DNA from: Pseudomonas tructae
Lineage (GTDB): Bacteria; Pseudomonadota; Gammaproteobacteria; Pseudomonadales; Pseudomonadaceae
Reading direction: 5' to 3'
DNA: 64,000 nucleotides
NCBI RefSeq assembly: GCF_004214895.1
Contig: NZ_CP035952.1
Location: 3,110,501-3,174,500, forward strand
Shown here piece by piece: positions 16,544 through 25,091 of this stretch (positions within the stretch are counted from its first letter, which is position 1; each line of letters opens with the position of its first letter). The translations under genes were made by a program, and so were the position numbers. The notes below the pieces were generated by a model that worked only from the letters and a program-made list of their open reading frames with translations, ran no database searches and was not told where the DNA came from.

Positions 16544-17493
16544 TTGCGGCGAGTCACGCTGAGCGAAACGGCAGCAATGCGCTCAACGTATTGATAACCG
16601 GGTTCGAGCAACTGCTCACCAAATACGTCTGGATCTACCTCTTGGTAACTCCAGACCCATTCTGAGGACTGCAGCAGGCTTTTGACCGCGTTATAGAACG
16701 GATCTTGGCCGTCCACTATTGCAGACCCTGAATAGAGAAGCAGGGTACCTCCCGCCGCCAAGCGCTCTAGGGACTCTTCCACTATACGCAGGGCTAAACC
16801 TTCTCCCAGCGTGCCGCCTCCATGACGATAAGTGCGCTCTCCCGCATCGAGCATGTAGGGTGGGTTGCAGACAATCAGATCGAAGGTGCCAGTGATGCCG
16901 TGCAGCACATCACTGTGTTCTATCGAGACATTGGCTAACTCCGCCAGAGCGACATTGATGGCGGTATAGCGCAGCGCCAGATCGTTGATGTCGACTGCCG
17001 TTACCTGGGCGTGACGACGCGCGGTGGCAATCAGGATGGCCCCGATTCCGGTACCGCAGCCTATCTCGATCGCGTGGTTTATTTCACCTGCGTCTCGCTG
17101 CAAATGTGCCTGGATCACGTGAGCAAAGCGATAGCTGTCAGGCCCAAAGAACACCGCGTCGTGCGAAAGGGTGGGGTATCCGGAATGGAGAAATAGCCAA
17201 TCGCCCAGCGTTGAAAAGCGCACGGTGCTACGCAACTGGCTGCCGTGCTTGTCGAGGATATTGGCCAGCCACATCTGTTTCAATTCGTCAGGTGAAAGGT
17301 TGCCAGGAAAAAATGACCGGTTCCAGCCGAACACATCGCGCAAGCTGTGGCTCTGGTTCGCTGGTGTTCGCTCAAGGTTGCGCTGTTGAGTGACTGGGGT
17401 TACACAGGTAAACGTGTATCCATCAGCAATCAAGCGCCGTCCTAACTGAAGGAGGGCGCTGTCGGCCTGGAGTTGTTCGGCTGTCAGTTCCAT
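16540..17493 (-). CDS. Class I SAM-dependent methyltransferase with NPPY motif
   Basis: A 317-residue protein. The N-terminal 110 residues form a partner domain; the methyltransferase domain follows with AIEIGCGTGIGAILIATARR (SAM site, near residue 141), VDINDLALRYTAINV, and DLIVCNPPYMLD near 208. NPPY is characteristic of enzymes methylating a planar nitrogen (HemK/PrmC, N6-adenine or N5-glutamine types). The start codon overlaps the diiron-enzyme gene by 10 bases and the end overlaps the ligase gene by 4, so the three are surely co-translated. The target (small molecule, protein or nucleic acid) is unknown. Confidence 0.88.
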   Translation of the reverse strand: MELTAEQLQADSALLQLGRRLIADGYTFTCVTPVTQQRNLERTPANQSHSLRDVFGWNRSFFPGNLSPDELKQMWLANILDKHGSQLRSTVRFSTLGDWLFLHSGYPTLSHDAVFFGPDSYRFAHVIQAHLQRDAGEINHAIEIGCGTGIGAILIATARRHAQVTAVDINDLALRYTAINVALAELANVSIEHSDVLHGITGTFDLIVCNPPYMLDAGERTYRHGGGTLGEGLALRIVEESLERLAAGGTLLLYSGSAIVDGQDPFYNAVKSLLQSSEWVWSYQEVDPDVFGEQLLEPGYQYVERIAAVSLSVTRRK

Positions 17494-18794
17494 TCATGAC
17501 CTCCACTCAACCCGGTCAGCCGACCATAGCGCCGGGTCGCCGCTAAACCGTCTGGCAGGGCGTGACGCGCACCTGCCATGTGAGCGAGCAGGACATCCAG
17601 TGCGACCTCCGATCCGAGATTTTCGTCGAGTTGTTCGAAGACGCTCTCCTGAACAGTTTTGTAGGCGCGACGAGTCGCACACCAATCACCTGCAATCCAG
17701 TCGTGAAGTAACTGCCTTTCATAAGGGCTGAATACCCCGAACATCAGCGCCGTGGGCCCTTCGACGAGTCGCCAGAAGCGGCTGTTGGCAGGATCCTGGC
17801 CACGTTTAATCCAGCCCTTGCGTTGCAGCGCGTTGAAGAGTTCGCCCATGCGACCTGGCTCCGCGAGCCATTGATTCACCGTGCGACCTTCGAGGCGGCA
17901 GTAGTCCGAATGCATGCGACTGCCAAAGTTGCGTTTACGCTCGAAGGATTCCAGCAGTTGGGTTTCAAGATCGAAGCCAGCAGCGATATCGGCGGCGCCC
18001 AAGCCCAGGTCATTGAGCCGATAACCCCTGCTCACACGACGATAGAAATCCCCCTGATCCTTGTCGGGCCATAGCTGATGGAGCGCTTGCACGGCCTTAC
18101 ACGCATGCCCGGTACTGGCGTTGTCGATGGTCACATGAAGTCGGAAGTAGTGTGGGTCAATCCCCAGTTCCTCCAGCTCGAATGCGGTCACCAGCAAGTG
18201 CAACGGCAACTGCTCGTAACCCAGGTTGTAGCCGATCACTTCCGGAAGAAAGGCGTCCACGTTGTAGCCTAATGCCAGTTGCAGTGCCCCCTGCAAATAG
18301 CGCTCTTGCGTCAAAGGGATGAGCTCATGGCAGCCGAGGGTGGAAAGCAATCGCTGGTAGATCAGCACATGATTGCAGGCTGGGTTACCGTCGCCGAGTT
18401 CTTCAAGGTATATGCGGATCAGCCCATGGTAACGGGCGTCCTCCCAATGGCGCAGTGTGCCGAACAACCAAGCGCCGTCAACGTTTTTGGTCGGGGCGAC
18501 ATGTTGGAGGAAATAGAGGGCGTGCGCGCGATTACTAAAATACTGTCGAGGAGCACCTTGGCGACGTTTTTCGAGGTAGCCGGCATACTGGTGGGCTACA
18601 TTGGCGGCGCGTTGCGCAGTCCAATCGGCAATTCTCGTTGGATCGTCAGGAAGCTCATTTTCCAAACTGTCGGCTTGGCCGAGTTGCGTTTCGAGCCAAG
18701 AAGCGCTGCCCGAGGTGTCACCACGAAGCAGCGCATCGTAGCGAGTTTTCATGTTTTCTTTTTGCATTGAGAGGACTACGTCAGCGGCGCTCAT
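17484..18794 (-). CDS. Haem-oxygenase-like diiron (iron-containing redox) enzyme
   Basis: ATG 18794 follows GAGG by about eight bases and gives 436 residues. The central part has the haem-oxygenase-like diiron oxidase pattern: YLEELGDGNPACNHVLIYQR, then LEELGIDPHYFRLHVTIDN and ASTGHACKAVQ, where Glu, His, Asp and His residues fit the metal ligands. Known members of this fold carry out oxidative C-C cleavage, N-oxygenation and similar chemistry on amino acids or fatty acids. The C-terminal 150 residues lie outside that core. It is translationally coupled to a lipoprotein upstream and a methyltransferase downstream, suggesting a small biosynthetic or detoxification pathway. Confidence 0.85.
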   Translation of the reverse strand: MSAADVVLSMQKENMKTRYDALLRGDTSGSASWLETQLGQADSLENELPDDPTRIADWTAQRAANVAHQYAGYLEKRRQGAPRQYFSNRAHALYFLQHVAPTKNVDGAWLFGTLRHWEDARYHGLIRIYLEELGDGNPACNHVLIYQRLLSTLGCHELIPLTQERYLQGALQLALGYNVDAFLPEVIGYNLGYEQLPLHLLVTAFELEELGIDPHYFRLHVTIDNASTGHACKAVQALHQLWPDKDQGDFYRRVSRGYRLNDLGLGAADIAAGFDLETQLLESFERKRNFGSRMHSDYCRLEGRTVNQWLAEPGRMGELFNALQRKGWIKRGQDPANSRFWRLVEGPTALMFGVFSPYERQLLHDWIAGDWCATRRAYKTVQESVFEQLDENLGSEVALDVLLAHMAGARHALPDGLAATRRYGRLTGLSGGHEWN

Positions 18795-18942
18795 TCGCTT
18801 TTTCCTCATCGGTGCTGGGCTGCTGCATTTGCAGCGAGGATTTGCTGCGGTCAGTCTCTTGGTCGATGTGCTTGGGTTCATCGAAGCAGCCCTGCAGGAG
18901 CAGGAAGCTCAAACACAGCAGGGAAGGGCGACCGAATTTCAT
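18781..18942 (-). CDS. Small lipoprotein
   Basis: A 53-residue protein from ATG 18942: MKFGRPSLLCLSFLLLQGCF, a lipoprotein signal with lipobox LLQGC (Cys at residue 19), then a short charged tail (DEPKHIDQETDRSKSSLQMQ ...). The longer start at 18969 would spoil the signal. Its stop lies 14 bases inside the next gene, so it is coupled to the diiron-enzyme gene. It may serve as an envelope anchor or be an unrelated stress lipoprotein. Confidence 0.72.
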   Translation of the reverse strand: MKFGRPSLLCLSFLLLQGCFDEPKHIDQETDRSKSSLQMQQPSTDEEKANERR

Positions 18943-19049
18943 AGGATTCACCTCTTGGCCATTTGGCAAGCATGCGCGATATAGATAGAGGCAATGGTTC
19001 GCTGGTTGAAGTTCAGACTGATCAACTCAGTGGGTTACAGGGTCCATCG

Positions 19050-19433
19050 ATCAACTACGCCAGAAAGTTGCATAAGTGGATGCTGGCTCTGCGTGAGCTT
19101 GTGCCCGAGGGCTCGACCATGGTCAAGGCACTGGATTACAGCTTGAAACGCTGGGTAGCACTGACGCGCTACCTGGATCACGGTGGCGTTCCCATCGACA
19201 ACAATGCCGTGGAGAACCAGATCAGGCCATGGGCGCTCGGTAGGTCGAACTGGCTCTTCGCCGGATCGCTACGCAGTGGTAAACGAGCCGCGGCGATCAT
19301 GAGCCTGATCCAATCGGCGCGTATGAATGGGCATGATCCGTATGCCTATCTCAGAGATGTGCTGACCCGGCTGCCAACGCAGCGAGCCAGTGAGATCGGG
19401 CAATTGCTACCCAATCAATGGATGCCGGCCTGA
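19050..19433 (+). pseudogene. IS66-family transposase (TnpC), C-terminal fragment
   Basis: Reading in frame from about 19050, the sequence MVKALDYSLKRWVALTRYLD, VPIDNNAVENQIRPWALGRS, NWLFAGSLRSGKRAAAIMSL, and DPYAYLRDVLTRLPTQRA is the C-terminal end of IS66-type transposases, including the last catalytic Glu region (VENQIRP). The first 350 or so residues and the tnpA/tnpB genes are missing; an in-frame Met at 18963 only adds unrelated residues. It is a remnant, marking the left edge of a mosaic region. Confidence 0.88.
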
Positions 19434-19440
19434 TGAATAA

Positions 19441-19476
19441 TGAATCGCCCCGAAGCAGAAGCTTAGGAGCGATTCA
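19441..19476. repeat. Inverted repeat after the transposase remnant
   Basis: TGAATCGC at 19441-19448 and GCGATTCA at 19469-19476 form a perfect 8-base inverted repeat 7 bases after the transposase stop. It may be part of an IS end or a terminator shared with the convergent acetyltransferase gene. Confidence 0.4.
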
Positions 19477-19487
19477 CGATTACAGCC

Positions 19488-19925
19488 CTAGCCGGGCAGA
19501 CTCAGGTGCAGCAAGGGGAAGGGGCGGCCCTCGCCATCCAGCGGAGAACGGCCTGTTTGAACAAACCCGTAATGTAAATAGAACCCTACCGCTTCGGGGT
19601 TCTGTTCATTCACATCAACACTCATCTGACTGCGCGAACTGCGGGAATGATCCAGCAGTGCGCGGCCAATCCCTTTCCCTCGCAGATCTGGTTCGATGAA
19701 GAGCATCTCTACGTGGTTTTCATTGAGCCCTATGAACCCTAGCGGGCAGTCCTCGGCATCTACCGCAACCCATAATTCAACAGCGGGTAGGTAAATATCG
19801 CGGAGCTGAGGAAGCAATGCCTCGATATCGGATTCTTGCAGGAAGTGATGTGTGGCGCGAACGGAGCGCAGCCAAATGTTGAGCAGTTGCGGATGGTCGG
19901 CGTTAATAGCCTGACGAATGATCAT
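19488..19925 (-). CDS. GNAT-family N-acetyltransferase (YjaB-like)
   Basis: From ATG 19925 (AAGGA 8 bases upstream) the 145-residue product MIIRQAINADHPQLLNIWLR shows the GNAT fold: IWLRSVRATHHFLQESDIEA, LGFIGLNENHVEMLFIEPDL, the acetyl-CoA loop RGKGIGRALL near residue 84, and NPEAVGFYLHYGFVQTGRS near the end. The motif set matches YjaB-type enzymes; substrate unknown. The same frame is open for more than 300 codons upstream without a stop, so a longer fused protein is possible; the site at 19925 favours the short form. Confidence 0.82.
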   Translation of the reverse strand: MIIRQAINADHPQLLNIWLRSVRATHHFLQESDIEALLPQLRDIYLPAVELWVAVDAEDCPLGFIGLNENHVEMLFIEPDLRGKGIGRALLDHSRSSRSQMSVDVNEQNPEAVGFYLHYGFVQTGRSPLDGEGRPFPLLHLSLPG

Positions 19926-20528
19926 AGAATCATCCTTTTCAATCATGGTGTCCATCTCGCCTGATATCGTTATCCCTCGGGAGCTCAAATGCTTCACAGC
20001 AGATAGAGTGAAAGGCTGCTGTGGCTCCTCCATTCGATACTGGTGGCGCTGCTTAAGTAGCTCACTTAACTGATGCGCGTCACTCAGCATCTGTTCTGAT
20101 AGGCCTCGGCGGTTACTTTGCCGAGCTGCGACTAGCACATTTGCCTGCATGGATTGAAGCCCAGGCAAGATAAAATCGCGCAGGATGAAGTAGAACTCCA
20201 GCTGCCGGTTCATTGCATCGTCAGCTGGCTTGCGCAGCCGCTTCAAGCTTTCAGCAGACGCGTCAGAATTGTTAGGAATGCACAGTGCCTTTTGGCTATC
20301 CCTGATGACCCCTTCAAAAAAATCAGTCATCTGATTGGCGATCAACCCTTGTCGATAATCCTCTCGCAAAAGGTCGAGCAGCACATCCAGCTGGTTAATT
20401 GCTGCAATATCAATCTTTAAACTGGCATGTTGCACCTGATGCTCCATTGCATTCAGTGTCCTTTCTACAGGAACGATGCAAAACTGCTGAAAAGTATATG
20501 AGAAGGCAAACGTCTCTTTGTCCAGCAT
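19926..20528 (-). other. In-frame open extension upstream of the acetyltransferase (helical hypothetical protein)
   Basis: The reading frame of the acetyltransferase stays open upstream, and from about 20447 or 20528 it reads as a plausible helical protein (HASLKIDIAAINQLDVLLDL, MTDFFEGVIRDSQKAL, RQLEFYFILRDFILPGLQSM). ATG 20447 has AAAGGA 12 bases before it; ATG 20528 is weaker. Beyond 20528 the frame is only antisense to the coiled-coil frame on the plus strand. It could be a domain fused to the acetyltransferase, or a separate gene whose stop has been lost. No family recognised. Confidence 0.4.
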
Positions 20529-21083
20529 TCCCAGGCAACCCTCATAGACCTGAATCAACTGATCATTCAGAATCTGGAACAGAAGCATGCACATGCTCGT
20601 GATGCCATGGAGCATTACCGAAGTGCGATCAAGGAGCAGCGCGAACAAGAAGAGCGTCGTCACGAGACACAGCTTCAGCAACTGCAGCACGAACTGCTGC
20701 AACTGCAGCAAACCCTCATGGTGCGCCAGGATGACCTCACGCGACTCATCCGTGACAACGAACGTTTGCTGGGGGAGGCGCGCCAGCACAGCAAGCTGGC
20801 TTATCAGAACCAAGACGCGTTGAAGCGTCTCGAGGGAGACCTTGGCTTGGCGAACATGACTGCTGCCCGGGCCGAAGGCGCAAAAGAAATGCTTCAAGAG
20901 CAGTTGTCGAGTGCCAAGAAAGAGGCCGAGGATGCCAAGGCAGAAGCCTCCCAGCTAAGATCGACCTCCGAAAAGCTCAGCCAACAGCTCGCAGAAGCCA
21001 TGGAATCCTTGGCGCTTGCCAAGAGCGCCGCACCTGCTGGTGACGCGCCGAGGAATGATGCATCACCAGCTACAGGCTCGTAG
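20502..21083 (+). pseudogene. Headless KfrA-like coiled-coil protein fragment
   Basis: From a TGA at 20499 the frame is open and encodes QNLEQKHAHARDAMEHYRSA followed by a long heptad-rich, Gln/Glu/Lys/Arg-rich coiled coil (LQQLQHELLQLQQTLMVRQD; EDAKAEASQLRSTSEKLSQQ) and an Ala/Pro-rich end. This resembles the C-terminal coiled coil of KfrA-type DNA-binding proteins, but the N-terminal helix-turn-helix is missing. ATG 20607 (MEHYRSAIKEQREQ) could still give a 158-residue coiled-coil protein, though the frame is coherent before it, which suggests 5' loss rather than a natural start. Confidence 0.55.
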
Positions 21084-21171
21084 ATATACGCAGCTCTTCA
21101 TAGCGCTGCCTGGTGTCCGTTTGAGTAATGGAGCAGCAGGGAAAAACGTAGGTCTGTTTTGGTTTGACCGC

Positions 21172-21187
21172 CTCGCCTGACGGCGAG
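21172..21187. other. GC-rich hairpin
   Basis: CTCGCC at 21172-21177 and GGCGAG at 21182-21187 form a hairpin with a 4-base loop between the coiled-coil frame and the gene at 21247. No T-run follows, so it is at best a weak terminator or part of a leader. Confidence 0.3.
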
Positions 21188-21246
21188 AAGCTTCATCACC
21201 TCGTTCCAACCGGGATCGAGACCGGTCTATAACCCTGGAGCAGTAA

Positions 21247-21726
21247 ATGACCCCGCTACGACGCCTCTGCCTTCGGCTTACCGCAATCCCCTCTACGAAC
21301 GAGGCGCTGATCGCTGCCGCAGTCTGTCCCATGCTTTTTGCTGTGTGCTGCCGGAGTACGCCTCAACTGGCTGAATATTTGAATGGGCTGGGACTGCACG
21401 TCACCATGTGGATGCTTTTCCTACAGGGGCTCGGGGTATACATCTTCCTGCTGGGCAAACATCAAACACTGGGGGGCTGGTACCGCAATCGTCATGCCGA
21501 TCAGATTGAGCGGCATCGCCAGTTGACGGCGACCCACCAGTGCATGATCGTCGCCGGCTTGGCGGACACCCCAGAATTTCATCAGGTGGCATCAGAAAGA
21601 GAATTCCTTCGAGTCCGGCTAGGACACTTCCTTGAGCCCCTCGTCTTTTACCACAAGCTTGGCAAGCTGGGACGAGTCATGAAGCAGATTCACAGGCTGC
21701 TCGAGAGGATCGGCGGTAAGTCATGA
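21247..21726 (+). CDS. Hypothetical protein with one or two membrane segments
   Basis: ATG 21247 has GGAG eight bases upstream. The 159-residue product has a weakly hydrophobic N-terminal region (ALIAAAVCPMLFAVCC), one clear membrane segment (VTMWMLFLQGLGVYIFLLG, about residues 57-75) and a basic cytoplasmic half (GGWYRNRHADQIERHRQLTA ... KLGRVMKQIHRLLERIGGKS). No family is recognised. The gene is flanked by non-coding DNA and sits in the mosaic region after the IS66 remnant. Confidence 0.6.
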   Translation: MTPLRRLCLRLTAIPSTNEALIAAAVCPMLFAVCCRSTPQLAEYLNGLGLHVTMWMLFLQGLGVYIFLLGKHQTLGGWYRNRHADQIERHRQLTATHQCMIVAGLADTPEFHQVASEREFLRVRLGHFLEPLVFYHKLGKLGRVMKQIHRLLERIGGKS

Positions 21727-22019
21727 GCCTTGGCACCAATGAATCACAATCACTAGGCCAAAGCCAAGCTCAGCAGACACGCTGACTCCAGGCGTACGAG
21801 TACCTGCAAATCGCCACCGCAGGTGCCCTCCATTCAATTTTTTCCGAGTGTAAGGTTGTATTTGCCAGCAAAGAGAAGGTGGCGGCAAAGCCGCCAAAGA
21901 AGGACGACCCTCTCCTGCACCCGTATCAATGCAACTTGTTTCATTACAGGATCCAAGACAAGAGCAGGGCAAAAACAGGAACAGGTAGCACCTAAGTTTC
22001 CGTTTCAGCACTGGCTCAC

Positions 22020-22045
22020 GCGGAGGCCCCAGACCTCCGCTTTTT
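22020..22045 (+). terminator. Rho-independent terminator
   Basis: GCGGAGG at 22020-22026 and CCTCCGC at 22034-22040 form a perfect 7-pair stem with a 7-base loop, followed by TTTTTC. It points to the plus strand but is about 300 bases after the nearest gene end, so an unseen short transcript may end here. Confidence 0.75.
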
Positions 22046-22120
22046 CTTTGCTCTCAAATATAAAAACTCCGTCTCGCTTGAAGTTTTTCAAGGGGGGAGG
22101 GGGTACACATATTTGATAAA

Positions 22121-22136
22121 TGTGATGCGCGTCACG
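22121..22136. promoter_or_regulatory. CRP/Vfr-like binding site
   Basis: TGTGATGCGCGTCACG matches the CRP consensus TGTGA-N6-TCACA at nine of ten positions. It lies 150 bases before the start of the gene at 22288. One site of this quality can occur by chance; the match is suggestive only. Confidence 0.4.
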
Positions 22137-22287
22137 TTTTAGGCCAGGTCAGACGGGCTCCGTAGGACGCAGACCTAGCCTGCGCGATGGCCGTGGAGTC
22201 GTGGTAAGCGTTTGATGTCGGTTTTTGCACAGGAGGGGGTTGAGTCTCGCCAGGTGGCCACCATATTGACACTGCCCACCAACGGGT

Positions 22288-22662
22288 ATGATGAGTTCTG
22301 CAACCATGCCAAAGCTCTTGAAAAGCGATCTGCGGTACGAGTACAGCTGGAAGGCCACGGAAGGTGACAATCCGCATCTGATCCATGAGGATGCGAAGCA
22401 CCTGAGCCGTAAGGAGGGCTACGAGATGCTTACCTTCCTGAACAACCTAGGCCTGTCGTCTGACAAAATGAAAGTCGAGTATGGGGAAGGATCCGACTTG
22501 TCGAAGGATAACCGCCTGTACGTCGAGTGGATGCTCAAAGAGCATTTCAAGTCGACGTCCCCTGGGCGTGGCAAGGTAACGGAATGGCTCAATGCCAACT
22601 GGAGGGAGCTGAAGAAATCCTTCACCGCCCTGAAGCCTGAACTGAAAACTACCAAAGCCTGA
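22288..22662 (+). CDS. Hypothetical protein
   Basis: A 124-residue hydrophilic protein (MMSSATMPKLLKSDLRYEYS ... LYVEWMLKEHFKSTSPGRGK ... LKKSFTALKPELKTTKA). Mixed alpha/beta composition with a basic C-terminal tail and no membrane segment. Starts at 22288, 22291 or 22306 are all possible; none has a strong ribosome site. I do not recognise the family. It is an orphan gene at the edge of a cluster of uncharacterised nuclease-like proteins. Confidence 0.6.
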   Translation: MMSSATMPKLLKSDLRYEYSWKATEGDNPHLIHEDAKHLSRKEGYEMLTFLNNLGLSSDKMKVEYGEGSDLSKDNRLYVEWMLKEHFKSTSPGRGKVTEWLNANWRELKKSFTALKPELKTTKA

Positions 22663-22670
22663 TCGAGGCA

Positions 22671-22702
22671 GGAGGGCCCTGTGAGTAGCAGAAGGGCTCT
22701 CC
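22671..22702 (+). terminator. Probable terminator
   Basis: GGAGGGCCC at 22671-22679 pairs with GGGCTCTCC at 22694-22702 (one G-T pair), just 8 bases after the stop of the hypothetical gene. Only a short T-stretch follows. Confidence 0.5.
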
Positions 22703-22798
22703 GTTTGGATTGGCCATGTTGAGCTAGAGCACGCCAACCGGAATGCCTAGCTTTCAGCGTTCAAACGCACCCGAATTGCCGAGCGCCAAGCTGCTCTC

Positions 22799-24205
22799 TC
22801 AGTCGCTGCGACCCGGTTTTCTACGCTCCCATTCCTCATCACTCACAACGTTGGCGATCGTAGTCATCGAGGAGTAGACGTGAAACTCAGGGAGATGGCT
22901 CACAATCTGGTCATCCTCAAAGTAGTGGTGTGCGATCGACGGGAAGAGGCCCTCCGGCACTGGGTATAGGGCATTGGGGTTATGGAACATATTCATGCCT
23001 TCGGCCCAGGTTTCCCCGCAACTTTCGTTGACCTCATAAGCGAACATTTTAGGCATCGACGCGTTGGGGTCATGGTCGTGATAGGTGCCCATACGGAACA
23101 GCATGACGTGGTCGTCTCCAAAGCCCGCTTGCTTTCCCATCCGGTTGAACTTGGATATGGTGCCGCTTGCCGAGAACATGATTGCACTGATGTTCTCTGC
23201 GCCTTCCTGGAAGAAGAAGCCGGACGGAATTTCCTTGCTGCCTAGGATGTGCTTATCGATTTTCTGCGGGGTGATGATGAGTTTCCCTGACTCGTCATAA
23301 TGATGGTCATGATGCACACCGTAGAGGTAGTTGATCAGGGCTGTGGACGTCCAAAGCATCGACTGATTTTCGTGGAAATCCGCGATGGCTATTACCAGGG
23401 GCTTGCCAGCTACGTGCTCAAGCTCCCAATACTTCTTCTGCAGCTTGGAGAAAAGCGGGCTCCCGAACCTGATGGGCATTTCATCCCGTGTCTTTTCATT
23501 AATTTGCTCCGGTGTCATCTCAGGGATCTTGTCGAAGTCGAGCTCCGAAATTTGGCCCTTGCGCCCAACGATGGTTGCCTCGATCGCGACGGTGTGTCCG
23601 TATTTTTGAACGATGAAATCCGGTGCATAGTGGTCGCGGTCGAAGAATAGCCCTTCCTCCACGAGGTAGGCGTTCAGGTAGAGCTCCCACACCCTGGCAT
23701 CAAAGCCTGTGGTCTGGAATTGTTCGATGAAATTGCCGTCGATATCCACATAGTGAGGCATCATCTCCCGAATGATGCCCCTTGCCGCTGTATGGGAAGG
23801 TTGAGATGACAGGAGTCGAAAATAGGGGTGAAGCTTTTCTTCTGCTTTGATCGGGGTGAAGAGATCCATCACTTCACCGGTTTCATCGGCTTGTTCGAAA
23901 ACCGTCTGACCGCTCAGTGTCACAGCCGTAATGCCATCTACAAGCCAGCCCTGAGCTTGTTGAGGCGTTTGCATCGAAACCTTTTGGTCGAAGCAGCGAT
24001 AGCGGCCAACGGCATCTCTCCCAAGCAAGATAGCTGTGAAATCCTTGTCGAAGAAATCAATCAGAAGCACGCCTAGGACAGTTTCGTCCTCATTGGAGAA
24101 CCACCCAATTTCCCTGGTGAAAAGCTCAGTCATCGGGCTACGAGACTGCCCGATGAGGGCCGAAAAGCGCTTCAAGTCCATTTTCTTGATTACTACACTC
24201 GTCAT
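22799..24205 (-). CDS. Large uncharacterised protein with restriction-endonuclease-like segment
   Basis: ATG 24205 (MTSVVIKKMDLKRFSALIGQ, GGAG upstream) gives 468 residues. The middle part, VWELYLNAYLVEEGLFFDRD, HYAPDFIVQKYGHTVAIEAT, resembles the core of PD-(D/E)XK nuclease-fold proteins: an aromatic ELYL helix, then the PD strand, then an E-A-T strand in place of ExK. Homologues are, as I recall, annotated only as 'glycosaminoglycan attachment site', which has no functional meaning. The C-terminal half has a compact His/Asp-rich section (YGVHHDHHYDES). Soluble. A DNA-acting or defence role is inferred from the fold signature and from two more nuclease-fold genes nearby. Confidence 0.7.
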   Translation of the reverse strand: MTSVVIKKMDLKRFSALIGQSRSPMTELFTREIGWFSNEDETVLGVLLIDFFDKDFTAILLGRDAVGRYRCFDQKVSMQTPQQAQGWLVDGITAVTLSGQTVFEQADETGEVMDLFTPIKAEEKLHPYFRLLSSQPSHTAARGIIREMMPHYVDIDGNFIEQFQTTGFDARVWELYLNAYLVEEGLFFDRDHYAPDFIVQKYGHTVAIEATIVGRKGQISELDFDKIPEMTPEQINEKTRDEMPIRFGSPLFSKLQKKYWELEHVAGKPLVIAIADFHENQSMLWTSTALINYLYGVHHDHHYDESGKLIITPQKIDKHILGSKEIPSGFFFQEGAENISAIMFSASGTISKFNRMGKQAGFGDDHVMLFRMGTYHDHDPNASMPKMFAYEVNESCGETWAEGMNMFHNPNALYPVPEGLFPSIAHHYFEDDQIVSHLPEFHVYSSMTTIANVVSDEEWERRKPGRSD

Positions 24206-24308
24206 ACGCTTCTCCACGTTAAGTGATGCGAAACCGTTTGCAGGATGAGTAGGATCACCTGGCGGCGCCAAGGAAAGGTAGCTCTGGGGAGGAGTACAGT
24301 GACAATCA

Positions 24309-24476
24309 TCAGCCTTCAGGCGACGGGTCTGATTCTCGCATGGCCTCCAAGAGCGCCTGCAGTCCATCTAGCAGCCGCTGATCCTCACGGGGGTCGCCTG
24401 TGTCCGGGCGGAACGTCAGGCAATGCCGCATCAGGGCATCGAAATCATTGCGGTTGAGGTCAAACTCAATAAACAT
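24309..24476 (-). CDS. Small acidic hypothetical protein
   Basis: A 55-residue protein, MFIEFDLNRNDFDALMRHCL then TFRPDTGDPREDQRLLDGLQ and ALLEAMRESDPSPEG, from ATG 24476 behind a clear GGAGGG. It is acidic and helical, with no recognised domain. It is 103 bases upstream of the large nuclease-like gene on the same strand and probably shares its transcript. Its strong ribosome site and good codon use argue for a real gene. Confidence 0.65.
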   Translation of the reverse strand: MFIEFDLNRNDFDALMRHCLTFRPDTGDPREDQRLLDGLQALLEAMRESDPSPEG

Positions 24477-24584
24477 CTAAACCCTCCAGGTTTACGCTTC
24501 AGTCGTCGCCAGTATAAACGAGCGCCCGCAGCGACCTGATGCCAGACCCGAACCTCGCGCACGACCATTAGGGAAGGACAGTAT

Positions 24585-24923
24585 TTGGACACTAGCTTGG
24601 AAACGGCTGTGTGGGCACGGGCTTCTGAGCACTACGGTTCTGACTTGGAACGCATCCTGGATTCAGCAATCTCGAGCTACAAGCGAGCTCCTGGCCTTGA
24701 GCCCCCATCGCGGCTGTATGCAAAAGACATTGGCGCCACGGGGCTGGAGGCGCTGTCAGGGCCTTGCTTCGAAGCCGGGCCGGCCGCTTTCACGTGCTCA
24801 ACCCTAGTATTGAAATACGACACTCCCTGCGATTACATCTGGTTCACAGCTTGTGTCGCCGCCTTCTCGATGATGGCCAAGCTTCAGAGGAAATGTGCGA
24901 TCAATACTTTGCCATCGACTTAG
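24585..24923 (+). CDS. Hypothetical protein, doubtful
   Basis: A 112-codon frame with TTG start at 24585 (AAGGA about ten bases upstream): DTSLETAVWARASEHYGSDL, ERILDSAISSYKRAPG, and a moderately hydrophobic C-terminal part (DYIWFTACVAAFSMMAKLQR). No family recognised. Divergent from the small acidic gene. Plausible codon use, but the evidence is only an open frame with a fair start site. Confidence 0.45.
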   Translation: MDTSLETAVWARASEHYGSDLERILDSAISSYKRAPGLEPPSRLYAKDIGATGLEALSGPCFEAGPAAFTCSTLVLKYDTPCDYIWFTACVAAFSMMAKLQRKCAINTLPST

Positions 24924-25091
24924 GGCTGTAGCTTGGGGCGCGCACCATCCGATACCCACCGTTGCTGGCCATTGCGCTGAAATCCGTGGGTACTGAGACA
25001 GCTGTGATGCTGATGCGAAGACTGCGGCACTACTGCTCGAAGATCCACTGCCCACGTCATTGAGCTTGTGCAGTGCAACCAGGAGTTAAGC

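Larger units (their letters stand above)
21727..22287. other. Non-coding stretch with terminator and CRP-like site
   Basis: No convincing gene is seen on either strand. The stretch contains a strong terminator hairpin (22020-22045), a run of G (22092-22102) and a CRP/Vfr-like palindrome (22121-22136). It separates two orphan hypothetical genes. Confidence 0.6.
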
